From: Seison nebaliae
Lineage: Eukaryota > Rotifera > Pararotatoria > Seisonacea > Seisonidae
DNA: 64,000 bases
Reading direction: 5' to 3'
Assembly (NCBI GenBank): GCA_023231475.1
Contig: JALJEE010001441.1
Span: 62,001 to 126,000, forward strand
Shown here: positions 1 to 13,893 of the stretch, one piece after another
Layout of the letters: the number at the start of each line of letters is the position of its first letter
How positions within the stretch are numbered: position 1 is the stretch's first letter
The notes under the pieces: generated by a model
The model's input: the letters and a program-made list of their open reading frames with translations, nothing else
Databases searched by the model: none
Told to the model about the DNA's origin: nothing
Program-made: the position numbers and the translations under genes

Positions 1-2326
1 ATGGATTAATTTCTATTAATCTCAGATACTTCTTCAAAGTGACATAATATCAGTTACATAAACAACGATATCCTATAAATCGACATAATCAATCGATTTA
101 ACGAATATTTGAAGATTTTAATATAATCAATGAACTTCTAATAAAATTTCATTAATTCGTTTCCTATTACGTCGAATGAGAGACGAATAAATAATGCATT
201 CTCTCTATCGTTATTATTACCACTAAGAAGTTGAGAGGAGTTTATAACGAATTATATGGAACTAGAATTATCAGATATCTCGAATATCGTCACTCATTCA
301 ATCCAATTTACAATTCAGTTTATGTAAGTCGTTTAATAATTGAATATTCGTTCCTCATTCTGTCTCTTCCTTTCGGAATTGAAATGGAAGGGAATTGCTG
401 GTAGGAAGATATATCGGTTAACTTTCCATCCAACCGGGACCATAAATAGGAGAAATGGATGGTATGTTTCTCTCGGAACCTTCTTTATTATTTTTAGTTT
501 GTTGTTCATCAGAACATTGTGTCGAATATTGGAATTATGGGAATAGTATCTCGAATTGATACGGACGACGATGGAAAGAAAGGTATAAAACGTGTTCATC
601 ACAAGAAGTTTCTGTTTCAATTTGAAAGTATTTCGATTCGATCAATCGAACTGAGAGAGAAACTCAACTTTTACTAAAAGTTTTTTGAATAAAACATAAT
701 TTGAGGAAAAATGACGAAAAGAAGACATTCTAATTCTTCGAATTTTCCACCTTTCCAACTAACGAGATATAGGATTAATGTAATATTAATATATTAATTC
801 GATTGCATCCATATCTTCGAATAATGGTCTTAAAAGAAAGAAGGAGAAAACTAAAGGGGAAAAACTCAAATTTCCGAAAGTTACGTTCCATTGAAGATCG
901 ATAATAGTGCTAACAAGAACGATAGGAGAACAACAAGTATTCATCTTTAATTTAAACAAGTTCTTTCAAAAGAATGAGAAACATAAAGGAGAATTGTTCT
1001 CGTCGTCTTTCACTATATCGTCTCCCGAAAATTTTAATTTGGACTAGAAAAATTCTTTTGGCTGAGTCTCTATACGTAGAAGAAATAGAAGAAGAAGACT
1101 TATCAAACGAAAGAGAAACATAAGAGAAAATTGTGGAAGGTGTGAAATGAAAGACGGTCTCCTCTTTGCTAATTAATCGGGTGGCAATAAGTGCATTGTT
1201 CCATTGCACCTGGGATCACGTTCCAGACTTTTGAATGTAAGTAATTCGATTCTCGTTCGACCAATAGAAGGGATGATGGGAAATATTATGCGATAACGAT
1301 GGAAAGCGTATTGTGGAACTGTTGAAAAACATGAATCGAATAGAACATATTAGGAGCAAGAATAATACCAATTTTCCAATTGTCGTTGTCGATAACAACT
1401 AAATGTATTTGGAAGGAACGAGATTAATGATGGCAAGTGTGGAATAAGCAGCGGAATATAATGACATAGATTAAAACAAAAAGAAGAAGTGAAAATAAGA
1501 GGTACAATACAAAAGTGGAGTCAACTACCCGAATTCAACAACATATGCATTAAACACCACCACATTAATAACTGGATACTTACATTAGCATCGGAATAAT
1601 TCCTTTCTATGTACAATAATAATAGTTGCACTTCTCTCAAACTCATCGAGTATTCTTTTTTTGTCAGGTCTAATAATAACAAATTGAAAATGATTTTTTC
1701 AAGATGTCTCGGATGGAACTAAAAAACAAATTGCCCCTAAACTCTTTCTTATTGTTCCATCAACATCTATTTACTTCCATTTCAACAATCCCGAAAAAAA
1801 CATTATTTATGGGAAATAAATAAAACCAAATTTATGAAATTTTAAACAGGTCATGGAAATATGAGAAACTCAAAAATGTGAAGTAGTTAGGAAAATCGAA
1901 ATTTCTTTCTAAATGAATTTAACTTAATCGGAATTCATTTAAGTGAAATTTTTGATTAATGAATTGGAACGCATCATTCGATGAATCTGCTATTTCCTTT
2001 TAAAATATGGAACACAATAAGGAAATATGAAAATGATCGTTTGTGATATCCTCCAACGATTCTCATGAAATGAATAATCGCAATTGAGGATTCCATTAAT
2101 GACAATCATATAGATGAGCTCATACAGATGATATGATAATTATTTATGTTCATTCTCATTAAACAAATTACTTATCTATTTGCCTCTCAATCTATTGAAG
2201 GATTTGTTGAACGGTTTCACTTAATGACGATTTCTGATTTTCTTTCTTTCCTCAATTGAAGAGGAATTCCTTTATTTTTAGATTGAAATCGAAATTATTC
2301 TGTCCAAACTGTTTCTTTTTCTTTCT

Positions 2327-2349
2327 TTGTGCACGTTTCGTGCACAAGT
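2327..2349. repeat. perfect inverted repeat with GTGCAC core (copy 1)
   Basis: Arms TTGTGCACG and CGTGCACAA flank a TTT spacer, giving a perfect 9-bp inverted repeat. The right arm continues GT. A related element occurs at about 7919-7940. The function is unknown. It is palindromic like a binding site for a dimeric factor (GTGCAC is an E-box-like hexamer). Confidence 0.55.
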
Positions 2350-5300
2350 GATCAAACTGACGATTGATAATGAGATGAAGAACGATAAATGGAAATATTC
2401 ATAACCTTATCGTATTGTTTGATAAAAATCGAAAGGGATGGAAGAAATGAATCATTGTTAGTCCATTAGAATAATGGATTAAATGTAAAATTATCGATTT
2501 CTCATACAATTAAATAGGTGTAAGAAAGGTTGTGAAGAAATCGTATTATGTCAGAATGGAACAATTATAACGAAAGATTACATCTCAATTCATCTATTAC
2601 AACAATTGAATTCATTTGACAAATTAAACATTCACCATTTGGAGGAAAGACGAATAGATTGAGTGTAATCGAATTTTATGAAGGAATTTTTTTTCTTCAA
2701 ATTCGAATTCGATATCATCATTAAATGAATTTTTAAGATTATACATTTATTGTCTTTTCTGATGTTATTGAATGATATGGAAGAGAATTGAAAGGAAGAA
2801 GAAAGACAGTTTGTTTTTTCTTATGCATTCTCCACTGTTCCATGCTATCATTATTTGAAAATGATGCTTAATGACGACGACGATGACGACATAATAAGGC
2901 GAATCATATTTACATTAAAGGCAGCTGCTATATATTCAGTTAATTCATCTTTCAAAAGATTGTTCATAGTTTGTCGATATATCGATTGTCAGAATGTTAC
3001 AATTCAGTTTTCTTTAAGGATGAAAATATCGAGAATGGAGAAGAATAGAAATTCACTTTGACTCTTTCCTTCATGAAATGGTTTTAGATGAAACTTTATA
3101 TCAAACGAGAGAAAAGAAAACAAGAAAATTTTGGGAATTTCTAACGTGCGAGAGATTCATAATAAGATTTTAATGAAAAAGAAGAGATTGTTGAAAGATC
3201 TAACGATTTCTTTCGAGTCGAACCAGAACACTTCTTTAATCTTCGATTTTCCAATGAAGGTTTTTTACGTCATTTTCAACTAACAACAAACACGGAAAAT
3301 TATAATTAAGATATTTGGAAATAAGTAAATAGTTTCGGAATTCGGAAACATTCAATTTGAAACTTTTTCTTTTTTTCAAATATCCAATATATGTATCGAA
3401 GAAAGAAGGGAATTATTATGAATATTCATTCTTTGTTCTTTAACATAAGTTTATAAGAACAAGAAAGGAGAAGGTGAAAAATAATAGGAAAAATTAATGA
3501 CAAAGTTCTCCTGACTGGTAATGTTGGCAATGAGAAATGAAACTAACTGAGTTCCATTTGAAGTTGCCCATTTCACTGAAACAAGTGGAACGGATCTTTC
3601 ATTCTTCTAACAAAGAACTCACGTTTATTCTTTTCAACAATCGCTAAATACACACATAGTCTCAGCTAAAATAAAATTTTGAACAATATTCCTCTTTCGA
3701 TAACTATTGCGTGAGTCAGCTCTAACAAAAAAGGAGAATCGAGTACGAGCAGGTAAGTAAGAATAATTTCAATCAATTCAATTGTAGAATAAAGCGAAGA
3801 ATGAGTTATATTTCAATTGAACGTATTCAATCATCAGAAAATAATGAAAAGTTGGTTGACGAAAATGGTGGAAACGTGTGCACATTAACGCTACAATGAT
3901 TCCTTTAGTAATTTCGATCTCTCTCATTATATAATGTTGTTATTTCATTGATAGTGGTTCATGAAAACTTGTCGTGCTTAAAAGCTTGAGAAGGAAAGAT
4001 TTGGGAACAAGAACACAAATAATACACCCGCATACATTCATTACTGCACACTGGTTGTAAAGGGGGACCTGATTGGAGAAAGAATAAGAACAATCGTATG
4101 AAACCGTCAAATTCGTCTGCATTTGTATTGATTGTGAAGTAATAGGAAGGAAAAGGTTTATTCCGATAGAATATCGGCGAATTGGTAATAAGAGAGAAAT
4201 AAAGAAAAAAACATGAACAATAGTCAATTGCTTAACTCTACTTTATTGGCATTGTTATTATTGTCGTATTTGTTGTTATTATTGTGCACATGTCGGAGGG
4301 TAATCGACTTGACTGTGAGACCTTCCTCAAACAATGAAGAACGATTTATTTAACTAAACAGGTAGTCGAATCGATTAATTTCATTTACATTTTCAACTCA
4401 AATACTTCACTTTGTTTAAGAAACTTCTTTCAAAAATTCTTCTTCCCTCCCTAACTGCTTGCTTTCCATTTCATGGAAATTATAAACAGAAAATCTAATT
4501 TCAAATTCATAATAATTACGTTTTAATGAGAACGTTTGAGAACAAAATTAAAATAAATTTAAAAATTGTTAATCGAATTTAGTGATAAGAAATTCTATCC
4601 GGTTTGTTATTGTTGTGAATGAGAAGAGGATATTAAACCGATAATCGATGTGAAACAATATCAGAACATTATTGACAGATGAATTCTATGTTCAACAATT
4701 ACGTGAACTCTCATCAACAATTGGAATGAACAATGTACATCTAATGCTCAATCTAACAAGTTCTATCAACATTTTATGTATTCTTCGATGGTTCGAGACT
4801 TATTTGTGTGAATTAGAAAGAAACATTGGGAAAATGCCAATATATGCTCCTCTTGTCTCTCACTGTCTCTCACCAGATGTTTATTATCTCACTTATTTGG
4901 TGGTGTCACTACTACGACTGAAGTCATCTGAATCTCTTGTACACTTCATTCCTCCTCCCGTTAGGTAACTGCACATTCAGTAAATACGTATTTATTTATA
5001 ATTAAAACGTAGATGAATAACAATCAAAAATATCGTTGTTGATTATTCCATTTATTAAACGAAATTTCTTTTAAAATCTTAATCAAATACATATAACCTC
5101 TCAACCTCTCAAAAATCGATTGTTACACAACATTACTTCTCAACTGACAACGTTACATGAGTTTGAAAGTTTTTTCTTCATAAATTTTTCCTAAATGATT
5201 CTTCACATTTCAATTCTATCACAAATTTATCGATTGCATTGAAAAAATATATTTTTTCGAAAATTAATTTTAGAGATCAAACTACAATCGGAAACCAATA

Positions 5301-6942
5301 TTCAAATTTAAATTTCTAGAAAACAGATAATGTCGATAAATGGAAGTATATTTACGTAATGAAATTGGAACTTGAAAGAAAAGTGAGGGAGGGTAAGAAA
5401 AACGGAATTTAAAAATTTATTTAGCAAACTGTCAATGTGGGAAGTCGAAGAATAAAAGAATTTGAGAAAATGATTTAAGAAGGAACGAAAATGAACAATT
5501 CCAGGTTGTATGTTTGGAAGAAATGGTAGAAGAAGAAAAACAAAGTTAATCGACAAACAAGTCATACACGTATTCTTAATGGATCTCCATTAATGGTACT
5601 TTTAAGAGTAAGCTAAATTCAAATCCAAATGACAATTTACCATTATTCATTAATTCACATTTGCTCATATACTAAAATCGTCATGATATCTACTTTCGAT
5701 AACATGTTCTTTTTGAAGAAAAGTTAATTCTCGTTTTTTGTTTATTCTCACTTCCATCTCACATATAGAGTTGGGGAGAGTGCATACGTTACGCAGTCTT
5801 TTTCACAAATGACATATTGTGAAAATTTGAAATAATTAGGAACGAATTTCTTGTCCGAAATTTCCTTTCTAAAATTTTTGGCGAATGCAAATCCCGAAAA
5901 CATAAATAAACAGTAATTGTTAGTTGTTTCGGGGGTGGGAGATCTGTTTCTTCGAATGATCGCGGAAGATAGATATCGTAATAAAGGAAGATGTGACTTC
6001 ATTTTAATTCCATTCAGTGCAATGAATAAACAGAATTGAACATCATAATAAATGCAGGAAAATAAATTATGCTTCTTTCATTCGATCAGATACAATTGAT
6101 TTCATTCCTAAACAATGAGCATTCAGTCACAATTGTTTATGGTTGGGAGCGACAAAGAATATCTAATTTAATTGGTGTCTTCATATGTATATTACTCTAT
6201 CTGGCAATCGAACTCCAATAATAATTTTACATCAGATTACGCAAATAATTTTCTTTCCTGTTCTTCTTCTTCTCAACATCCGCCTTCCTAACAATTGGAC
6301 GACTAGTCGCCGAGAATGAACTTAGAATTAGTTGGAACCCTCGAATTTGAAATTTCCATTTTTTCTCAGATAATTCTCGTCTAATGCCATTCAGCCTCGG
6401 CAGAGATTAGTAAGATTAACGTTATTGTTGTTATGCGACAATTGTGACTATGAGGTGAATGGAGACTTCTTTAAAAGGAGTCGAATAGGAAACGTAACGA
6501 AAAGAAACTGGAACTTAATATCTATTTAAATCGATTGTATAAAATATTGATTGTCATTTCAACATTTGATTGTTGTTGTTTGGTTGACAGGAATTGAAGG
6601 GAAAACAAAAGAATCGACTATTTCTCTTTAATTGTTCTCTCATATTATGTGAGATAAATTTGAATCGGACTTGAAGAAACAAAAACCTCGAAGAGTCGGA
6701 AAGACAAAGAAATTATTGAAAGAAAGAAAGAAAAAAGGAAGAAGTGAAGACAATGGTAGGAGAATAAAATGATGTCATTGAATATAATCGTGCTGTCGAT
6801 GATTAAACTTGTCGTTCTCCATAGATATGTCTGAGCAATATAATTTGACAATTATACTTTTTATTATTTGAAAATCGGACGTCGTCAATTGTTCTGGTAG
6901 GAGAGGATAATTCTTCCGACAATTACTTCTCGTAACAGAAAG

Positions 6943-6978
6943 ATGTATGGATAGACAGATAGATAGATAGGTAGGTAA
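6943..6978. repeat. GATA tetranucleotide microsatellite
   Basis: There is a run of imperfect to perfect GATA units, with GACA and GGTA variants at the ends. It lies in DNA without a supported gene. Confidence 0.85.
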
Positions 6979-7918
6979 GCAGTTTGTCATTAATTTTCAA
7001 GAATGACATAACAATAATAAATTTCTAAGACGAGTAAGACCCAGAACAATAATAAGTGCAGATGAACTGTAATTTTCCTCCCCAACTATCAGAAAAGAAC
7101 GAACAATTTTTTCATGATTATAGTTCTTTCTCCTTCTTCTTCTTCTTAGTGAGACCAATGAAATTATTATATAAGGCTATTACATAACAACTGAAGATAT
7201 AGTAATAAATTGGGTTGATATATTGATGAGAACAATGAAAAGAAATTTAAAAGAAGAAGAAAGATGAAATAATATCGAATAATAAGTGAAGAATAGAAGA
7301 AGATAAAAATTGAAGACATTGTGCATTGTCTTCGGGCGCAATGGAACAGGTTTATCGCAGCAGGCACTCATTCAATCGTTTTCATTCTCATCATCGTTAT
7401 TTTTTGTTTTCTACGCAGCGGAAAGAAGTATCTCGGATGAATAGAATCAATGTTCGCATTTTCGCACACAACAATACAAAGTAGAAATAAAGGAAAATGA
7501 CGAAAAGAAGAATAAGAAAGCGTATGAAATTAGAATATTTCTTACCTTGTGTCATCTCAACACCTCGAACGAATTTCATAAGCTAATGATAGAATGTCGT
7601 CTCATCGGGAATAGAAGATATACTGATTGAGAAGTCATCTTCAGTTCGTTTTTTCAAACAAACCTAATCTGTTAAAAAAAATGGGTTGGTTTCACTTTTC
7701 ACTTATATTCTTTGAAATACTAACTCATTCATCGTCTAATCTTCTTCATTATTTAATTTGACTCCCATCCACGACTCCAGTTTAACAACCGTTCTATTAT
7801 TTGCGCAAATTGAATAGATTACCTGAGAAAAATTCAAATTAACAATTCACAACATTATTGTTATTTGTTATATTTCTTCCATTATTTCATAAATAGGAAA
7901 GAAAGACAATTTTTGGAA

Positions 7919-7948
7919 TTTGCACGGTTTATGCACAAGTCGTGCACA
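7919..7948. repeat. GTGCAC-rich motif (copy 2)
   Basis: Three TGCAC-type cores lie within 30 bp. The segment reading TGCACG-GTTT-ATGCACAAGT closely parallels the inverted repeat at 2327-2349 (same order TGCACG, TTT, TGCACAAGT), but here the palindrome is imperfect. It is followed by a further CGTGCAC. The function is unknown. Confidence 0.45.
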
Positions 7949-10900
7949 TGACGAAATCGAATATCGACTCTCGGATTTTGAGAGATTTCATTAACATCGA
8001 TCAATTTGACAATCAAATTTTTAAATTACTTTCCGCAAAAATCCTAATTGACAATTGAGGACAATCGGAGCAAATCTTGAAACTAATTGAAAATACATTT
8101 TTTCACTGATAAGATTTCGTAGTAAAACGGAGAAAGATATGTAGATGATATTACGGAGTTAGATCTTCTGATTTTAGTAGCGAATTGAGAAATGAGGAGA
8201 ATAAAAGAATAATGATGATCTGAAGAATGAGATGAATAATATTGTGTAGTCAATTGCTGAAAATGGAATAGAATTTATTCTTGCATTCTAATTACACAAT
8301 TCGTAGTAATAAAAGATTTTATTCGTAATATATCCATAATTGTGATGTTTGTTGAATTGTTCTCTTATTGTTTATTAGTAATCGTAAATCTTGATCAGAA
8401 TGAATGAAGAAAAGAAAGGAAAACTGATCATTATTCGCTTTCTTATCGTCATGCAGCTGGCAATGAATAACATAACAACGATAACGACAAAGACAATTGC
8501 ACGAAATCAGATAAACAGAGATGAGGAAATAGGAATAATGTATATTATCAACATACACCTGTTCTTATTATTACTCTATGAACAATTCGACATGATTTCT
8601 GTGGAATGAGTCACGTTTGATTTTTTCCCTCCAATTTTTTGGATGCACTCCTTCCCGCTCAAATAATTGATACATGCCCATAAACATTATCCTCTTTACT
8701 CTTTCAGGCACTTCACCATTGTTTCCCGTGCGCCTATTCTTCCTTTTTCCCATCTTCCATTCTTCTGTCTCTTATTTATCATCTCAACCAAATTCTCCTA
8801 TACCCATACAATTCCTCAACTATCATCCACATCATAATCTTATTCTCAACATGAATAACTTAAACATTTTAAACATAAATTATCGTCATTGAATCGTTTA
8901 GGTTCCCGTTTCGTAATTGCATGCAATTCCCCCTCCAATGACAATAGGAACCACATCGACAACTAACAATCGGAACGATAATGGAGGTACGATAACATGA
9001 CCTCGTAGGAGAAATTTGTTGAGAAAAGAAAATTTTTAAGGAAATTCATAAAAATTTTTTATAAAACAAAAATTATGGATCCAATATTAATTGGTTAGAT
9101 TATCGTTTCTCAGATAGATATGGTTTGGGAAGCATATCCAAATTTGAAAAGATTCTTCCAAATTCTTTCACGATCCTCTTCACTAGACATAACTGCAAAT
9201 TATGAACTATGGGATATTAGTAATGACAAGCGGCCGACTGTGACAATGATCATAGAGCCGCTTTATTCTTTTAAGATTATTTTAATTAATGTGTTCGACT
9301 GTTCGACAAATAATCTGTGATATCTTCCAACGGAGAAGAATGCACATACAGGTATGATGATGTACACACGTGTCCGCTCCACTCTTCCTCCGGACTTCAT
9401 CTGTCAAACATAGACAAGACAAAAGAAGCTTGACAGATTAACTTGTTAGTCGATCACAAACTGCTTCTTATCATCATTCACCTTTCTTTCTTCCTCCCAA
9501 TATTCATAAAATAGCTACACAATAACAATTTCCTATAATCACTCTTCTCATTACATCAGTAACCGAACCTAAAAAAATATTTCTGCCAGCAATTTCTTTT
9601 GTGTACTAAAGACTGTGCATTTTCATCGAACAAATTTAACTGACTTATTTTTTGAAGAAATATAGAAAAGGAATATAATATTATTTTTTTATTCTTCTTC
9701 TAATAATTAACAGTATTGTTTTCTTAGTTCTTTAAAAGAAGTTGAACATAAAGTTTGGATGTAATTTTAATTTCATCATCGATAATAATTTTTATTTTCA
9801 AAGAAAACGAACCGACGAAGAATGTATGAGAAAATTTTAAAAAGATGAAAAATAAAAGAGAACCAATGACTAATTGTGGTGCGAGAAGATTATTGGGCAG
9901 ATGTCGGAAAAACTTGGAAAAAGTATTGGAACTATTGTTCCGTTCACGTAAACGAGAATTATAATTGTAATAATTACTATGATAGTAGTGGGAGAGATGA
10001 ATCGCATCATACTAATTTTGCATTGCATTCTATTAGAACGATTCTAATCCAAAATTGGAATGAAGCACTTGCCATTCGATGGGGTAGAAAGAAAACAATA
10101 AACTACAAATATTTGAATATCGTTAGTAGTCGAAAAAAGAAGAAGTTAAAGAATTGATCTTTCTGATAATTTATTTATCGTTATCTATTGATAGAGACGC
10201 GGTAGAACCATTATCATCACACGATTCTAAGAATTCATTAATACACGATCAGTCGGGTGAAGAAATGTAATTTATAATTCTAGAAAACGGAAGATGGAAA
10301 CAGGAATGTATATCTGAATGATGATCTTCCATGGCATCTTTCGATTGAACTAAACTGATTATTAAGGTAGGGGAGGAAGATTGAAGATGAAGAAGTAGAT
10401 CGACCTTTAATATCAGCACTATTGATAGCGAAGAGGAGAATTGAAACTATCTACATATAATAACAAAAAAATTGGAGAATAATATTTTCCTTCTGCATAG
10501 AAATACGTGAAGTGTATTTAGCGCACTGTTCCTGACAGGTTGAGCCGAACTTACTTGTTGTATTTAGTACTTGTCTCTCACACTACATTAATCACTTTGA
10601 CGGTACTTTTCATTCTTCTGATCTATCATGCTTATATTAAGAACATCAACTGACTGTTTACAAATAATGTAGGAGGTGGATGAGATACAATGTTATTTTC
10701 CATCATCATCATCAGAACTGGAATAAACAAGACTATCAGATATTATTATCAACGAAAAATTGTTGAATCGAAGAAAAGAACAAACTTCTCATTTCTCTAT
10801 TCTCTCATCATTCTTCATCCTTTTCCCACTTTGTAAACGTTTCTCATCTCTTCCGTCCTCTCTCCAAATATGACTAATACCGATTAATGATGCATGCTTT

Positions 10901-11119
10901 TACCCTTATCGTCATTTATGGAATGAATGATGGATGTTCTCACTCTTCATTCCAATTAGACATTTATTCCATACTACTACCAGATTCTAATGATGAGATT
11001 TAGTAGAAATTCCGCTCCCATCGATGACAGGTGATGAAAATTACCTTTATCTTCCACTTCATTATTCAAAAATGATTCTTCATTTTTATTTTCTAATAAA
11101 ATTCTCCTCACTTCATTCA

Positions 11120-11929
11120 TCATTCATTCCCAATATCTCTTCCATTCATTTCGTTATTCTCTTTATTGTCTTTTGGAAGTGGCATATCGTCAGTAATCTT
11201 CAATTGTCCGATAAAACGTAAACTATTTCTCAGTTTCTCTTCCACATCCTTCTTTGGCATCTCGCGTAACTCCTTATGATACTTGCCCAAATTCTTCACG
11301 TCAATATCAGAGATGGCAACTTGGAACAATTGCTGATTCATATTCTCCATCTCTTCCATCATTCTCATCATTTGTGGTGCCGAATTCAATGAGAGACTAA
11401 TATAATGCTTCCAAAAATCAGTTAACGAATGATAACCCAGCTTGCCCAATAAGTCAACACAATACAAAATTTGCTTCATCAAAAAATTCCTCAGTTGATA
11501 ACGCTCTTTAATTTCGGGTTCAACGTTCTGATTCGTCCGATAATCGAATGCACTTCGTGATAATTTCTTTAACAATGCATCCGATTCATAGTTCTTCTCT
11601 CGAACCAAAAACATCAAATAAGCTAAATCAGAATCGTTGAATTCTTTATCTTTCTCTTCAGGGAACTTTCATATGAGAATACAGCAAAAATTTTCATCAA
11701 ATTTATTAACTTTTCGATCAATTTCAGAAACTAGTTGTTTTAAAATAGACGGTTCGTTCAGTAAGTTTGTGTTCTTTTTCGGTATTGATTGTACGGCAGA
11801 ACGCTGGTAAGATTTCGTACTAAAATTCATCTTCTTGGAATCAATATTTAAACTCTCTGATTTGACACATTTACGTCTATTAATGTCCTTCGTTTTCATA
11901 TTGTGCACAAAACTAATTGAACTAAACAA
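11120..11929 (-). CDS. unknown two-exon protein, about 255 aa
   Basis: I do not recognise this protein. The first exon (from 11929; an alternative in-frame Met lies at about 11899) is basic and polar. The second exon (down to 11120) is largely helical, with many Leu, Met, Lys and Glu, including a stretch rich in Met-Met-Glu-Glu near its middle. The two halves are in the same frame but separated by a TGA. A 45-bp GT-AG intron at 11666-11710 (GTTAAT donor, GAAAG acceptor) removes the stop and keeps the frame, so I read this as an intact spliced gene rather than a pseudogene. It may have further upstream exons. Confidence 0.6.
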
Positions 11930-12807
11930 ACAAATTTTAGGAATAACTAATTCAACTCAATAATAATTCAATTCCAAATTCAATCTATAAACTCATACTA
12001 ATTTAAACAGAAAATATATTTTTTAAATTAATTATATCTTTTTTCAATCAGATTTTAGTTTTATGTTCAACAATTCCATATTTTTTCTTATTTCAAAATT
12101 ACTGCAATAATTCATGTCAACCTCATATTTCCCAATTTATAAGATATCATGAAATCATTCTTCAAATTTTTAATTTATCATCGTTAAAATATTATCGAAC
12201 AAAAATCTTGTTTAGTTCTATCGAAGTATGTTACTTGTCCTGTTACTAGTATGATAAAAGATAGAATTCTACGAATATATTTGGAATATATTTCTATAAT
12301 TCTATAATAAATAATTGGATTTTCAGTTATGTAGGGAAGAGAAGTTAGAAGAACTGAAACTAACTCATAGTTCCGTGGAAGATAATCCAACAAATTTTCA
12401 ATAATTAATTTTTTAAAGCTCTAACTTGTTGATAATAAAAAAATTTTTAATTTAACTAATATCAAGTAAAGTACCATCTATACAAATAATCTATACAAAC
12501 GTTTTGCATGCTAAAAAGTGAATATATAAGAGAATATTAATCAATATTACTGAGAATATTATATTATATTATAAGAGAATCAAAATGTCCTTTTGAATTC
12601 AGTAGTAAAATGATTTACTAGATGAATTAAATTTACCTAAATTTATACATTATATATATATATTATCCCATTACTAAATCATGCAAATCATAAAATTTGC
12701 TTTGATTGAATAAAAAACAATCGAACCTTTTTCCGACAAAATTCTTTTTTATCATTCAAACTTATCATTCTCAATTGAAACAAATTTTTTTCTATTGTCT
12801 CCAATAA
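11930..12807. other. intergenic, AT-rich
   Basis: This is AT-rich spacer between the minus-strand gene and the first receptor gene. A (TA)n stretch sits near 12651-12662, about 150 bp before the receptor start. No gene is seen. Confidence 0.6.
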
Positions 12808-13893
12808 ATGGACACTCACAATATATCTTGTGAGAATGTTAGTTCGGTGACAAATGTAAATGGAACTAAAATAATAACGAATTTGAAACGCACATCGGTT
12901 GCCATCAGTTGTCTCAGTATTATAGTCCTACTGTTCTCCTTTTACTATCATGCGAAAAAATTTCTCGCATACCGAAGTCGATTAGAAGAAGCCGGAAACA
13001 ATTTGATATATTATGTTTCTCTGATTTACTTGGAATTATTGATAATTTATCGAAATGTTTTCGGCATTTTAAGTTTATCAGCAACGATTGGTTGGCAAAT
13101 TACATTATTACACGAATATCATAGTTCCATCGCTTGTAAATATTTCCTTTATCAAATGGGTATAGGTGTCGGTACATATTTTATTGTACAAGTTACCATA
13201 AACATAACAATTATTCGAACATGTCGGAAGTTTAAGAAATTTGGAGATACACCAGATGCCAATAATAATATGAAACCAAAATGTTTCCCGTTTTTTCGAA
13301 TTGTGAAATTAATTAAAGGTTCAAACGCAACTTATTTCCATAATATTATCGCTATCTACATTACTCAAATAATTGTTGTAAGTTTGGCAAATGTAATTGC
13401 AGCAATTGACGTCTTCAGACGAGATTCGTACTTGTGTTTCAAACAAAAACCAAATAATTCAGGTGAAGAAAAGTATTTTGAATCTGTTAAGATTCTTGTG
13501 ATTTCTTTCACTTTCTTTGTTTTATTTGCTACGATCATCGCACTATTGGAAGTCAGACAAAATTCGAAAAGTTTAATTGACCAAACTGCGCAACATAAAT
13601 GGATTTACGGTCAACTGCTGGCTAATCGATACTCCCAAATTGTATTTTCCTCATTATTAAACATTGTAGGTGCTCCGTTATTCTTTCTGATTTGGAAACT
13701 GAAGAAGCAAATCGAAGATGGAAATAATATGGCGATTCATTTTCTTTTCGTGTTTACCGTTTCGATAAGAGGCATATCCTTCATATTGGAATTCATTTTC
13801 TTCAAATTTTTCAACAAATCATTCACCGATCCGACAGCTCAACCACCAACATCACCAATTAATGAACATAAAACGGTAACTTTTATTATTTAG
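12808..13893 (+). CDS. seven-TM receptor-like protein A (361 aa)
   Basis: This is an intronless gene for a multi-pass membrane protein. Seven hydrophobic segments can be drawn, at about residues 32-50, 72-95, 111-135, 176-200, 228-250, 272-294 and 304-325. The short N-terminus has several N-glycosylation sequons and is probably outside. A Cys just before TM3 (IACKYF) and a Cys in the loop after TM4 (YLCFK) could form the usual extracellular disulfide. Family signatures shared with the genes at 14319, 18151 and 21648 are IYRN in TM2, RYSQ before TM6 and RGISF in TM7. I see no DRY or NPxxY motif, so it is not an ordinary rhodopsin-class receptor. A chemosensory or peptide role is only inference. 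It is the first of a same-strand tandem array. Confidence 0.8.
   Translation: MDTHNISCENVSSVTNVNGTKIITNLKRTSVAISCLSIIVLLFSFYYHAKKFLAYRSRLEEAGNNLIYYVSLIYLELLIIYRNVFGILSLSATIGWQITLLHEYHSSIACKYFLYQMGIGVGTYFIVQVTINITIIRTCRKFKKFGDTPDANNNMKPKCFPFFRIVKLIKGSNATYFHNIIAIYITQIIVVSLANVIAAIDVFRRDSYLCFKQKPNNSGEEKYFESVKILVISFTFFVLFATIIALLEVRQNSKSLIDQTAQHKWIYGQLLANRYSQIVFSSLLNIVGAPLFFLIWKLKKQIEDGNNMAIHFLFVFTVSIRGISFILEFIFFKFFNKSFTDPTAQPPTSPINEHKTVTFII

Larger units (their letters stand above)
1..11119. other. gene-poor region, no supported gene
   Basis: I see no convincing gene here. Open frames are all under 100 codons, lack domain motifs and do not join across plausible introns into a longer protein. The DNA is AT-rich with scattered short homopurine and homopyrimidine tracts. 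Listed separately are a GATA microsatellite near 6943 and two copies of a GTGCAC-containing motif near 2327 and 7919. This could be an extended regulatory region or the edge of a large intron of a gene outside the window. The sequence does not decide between these. Confidence 0.6.

Noticed and set aside
4672-4968. 98-codon plus-strand frame in the gene-poor block
   Set aside because: Isolated, no motif, flanked by stop-rich DNA.
9876-10157. 93-codon plus-strand frame with Trp/Tyr/Asn-rich sequence
   Set aside because: No family resemblance and no splice continuation.
11679-11681. In-frame TGA between two halves of the 11.1-11.9 kb gene, possible stop readthrough or selenocysteine
   Set aside because: A 45-bp GT-AG intron (11666-11710) of the local type removes the TGA and keeps the frame.
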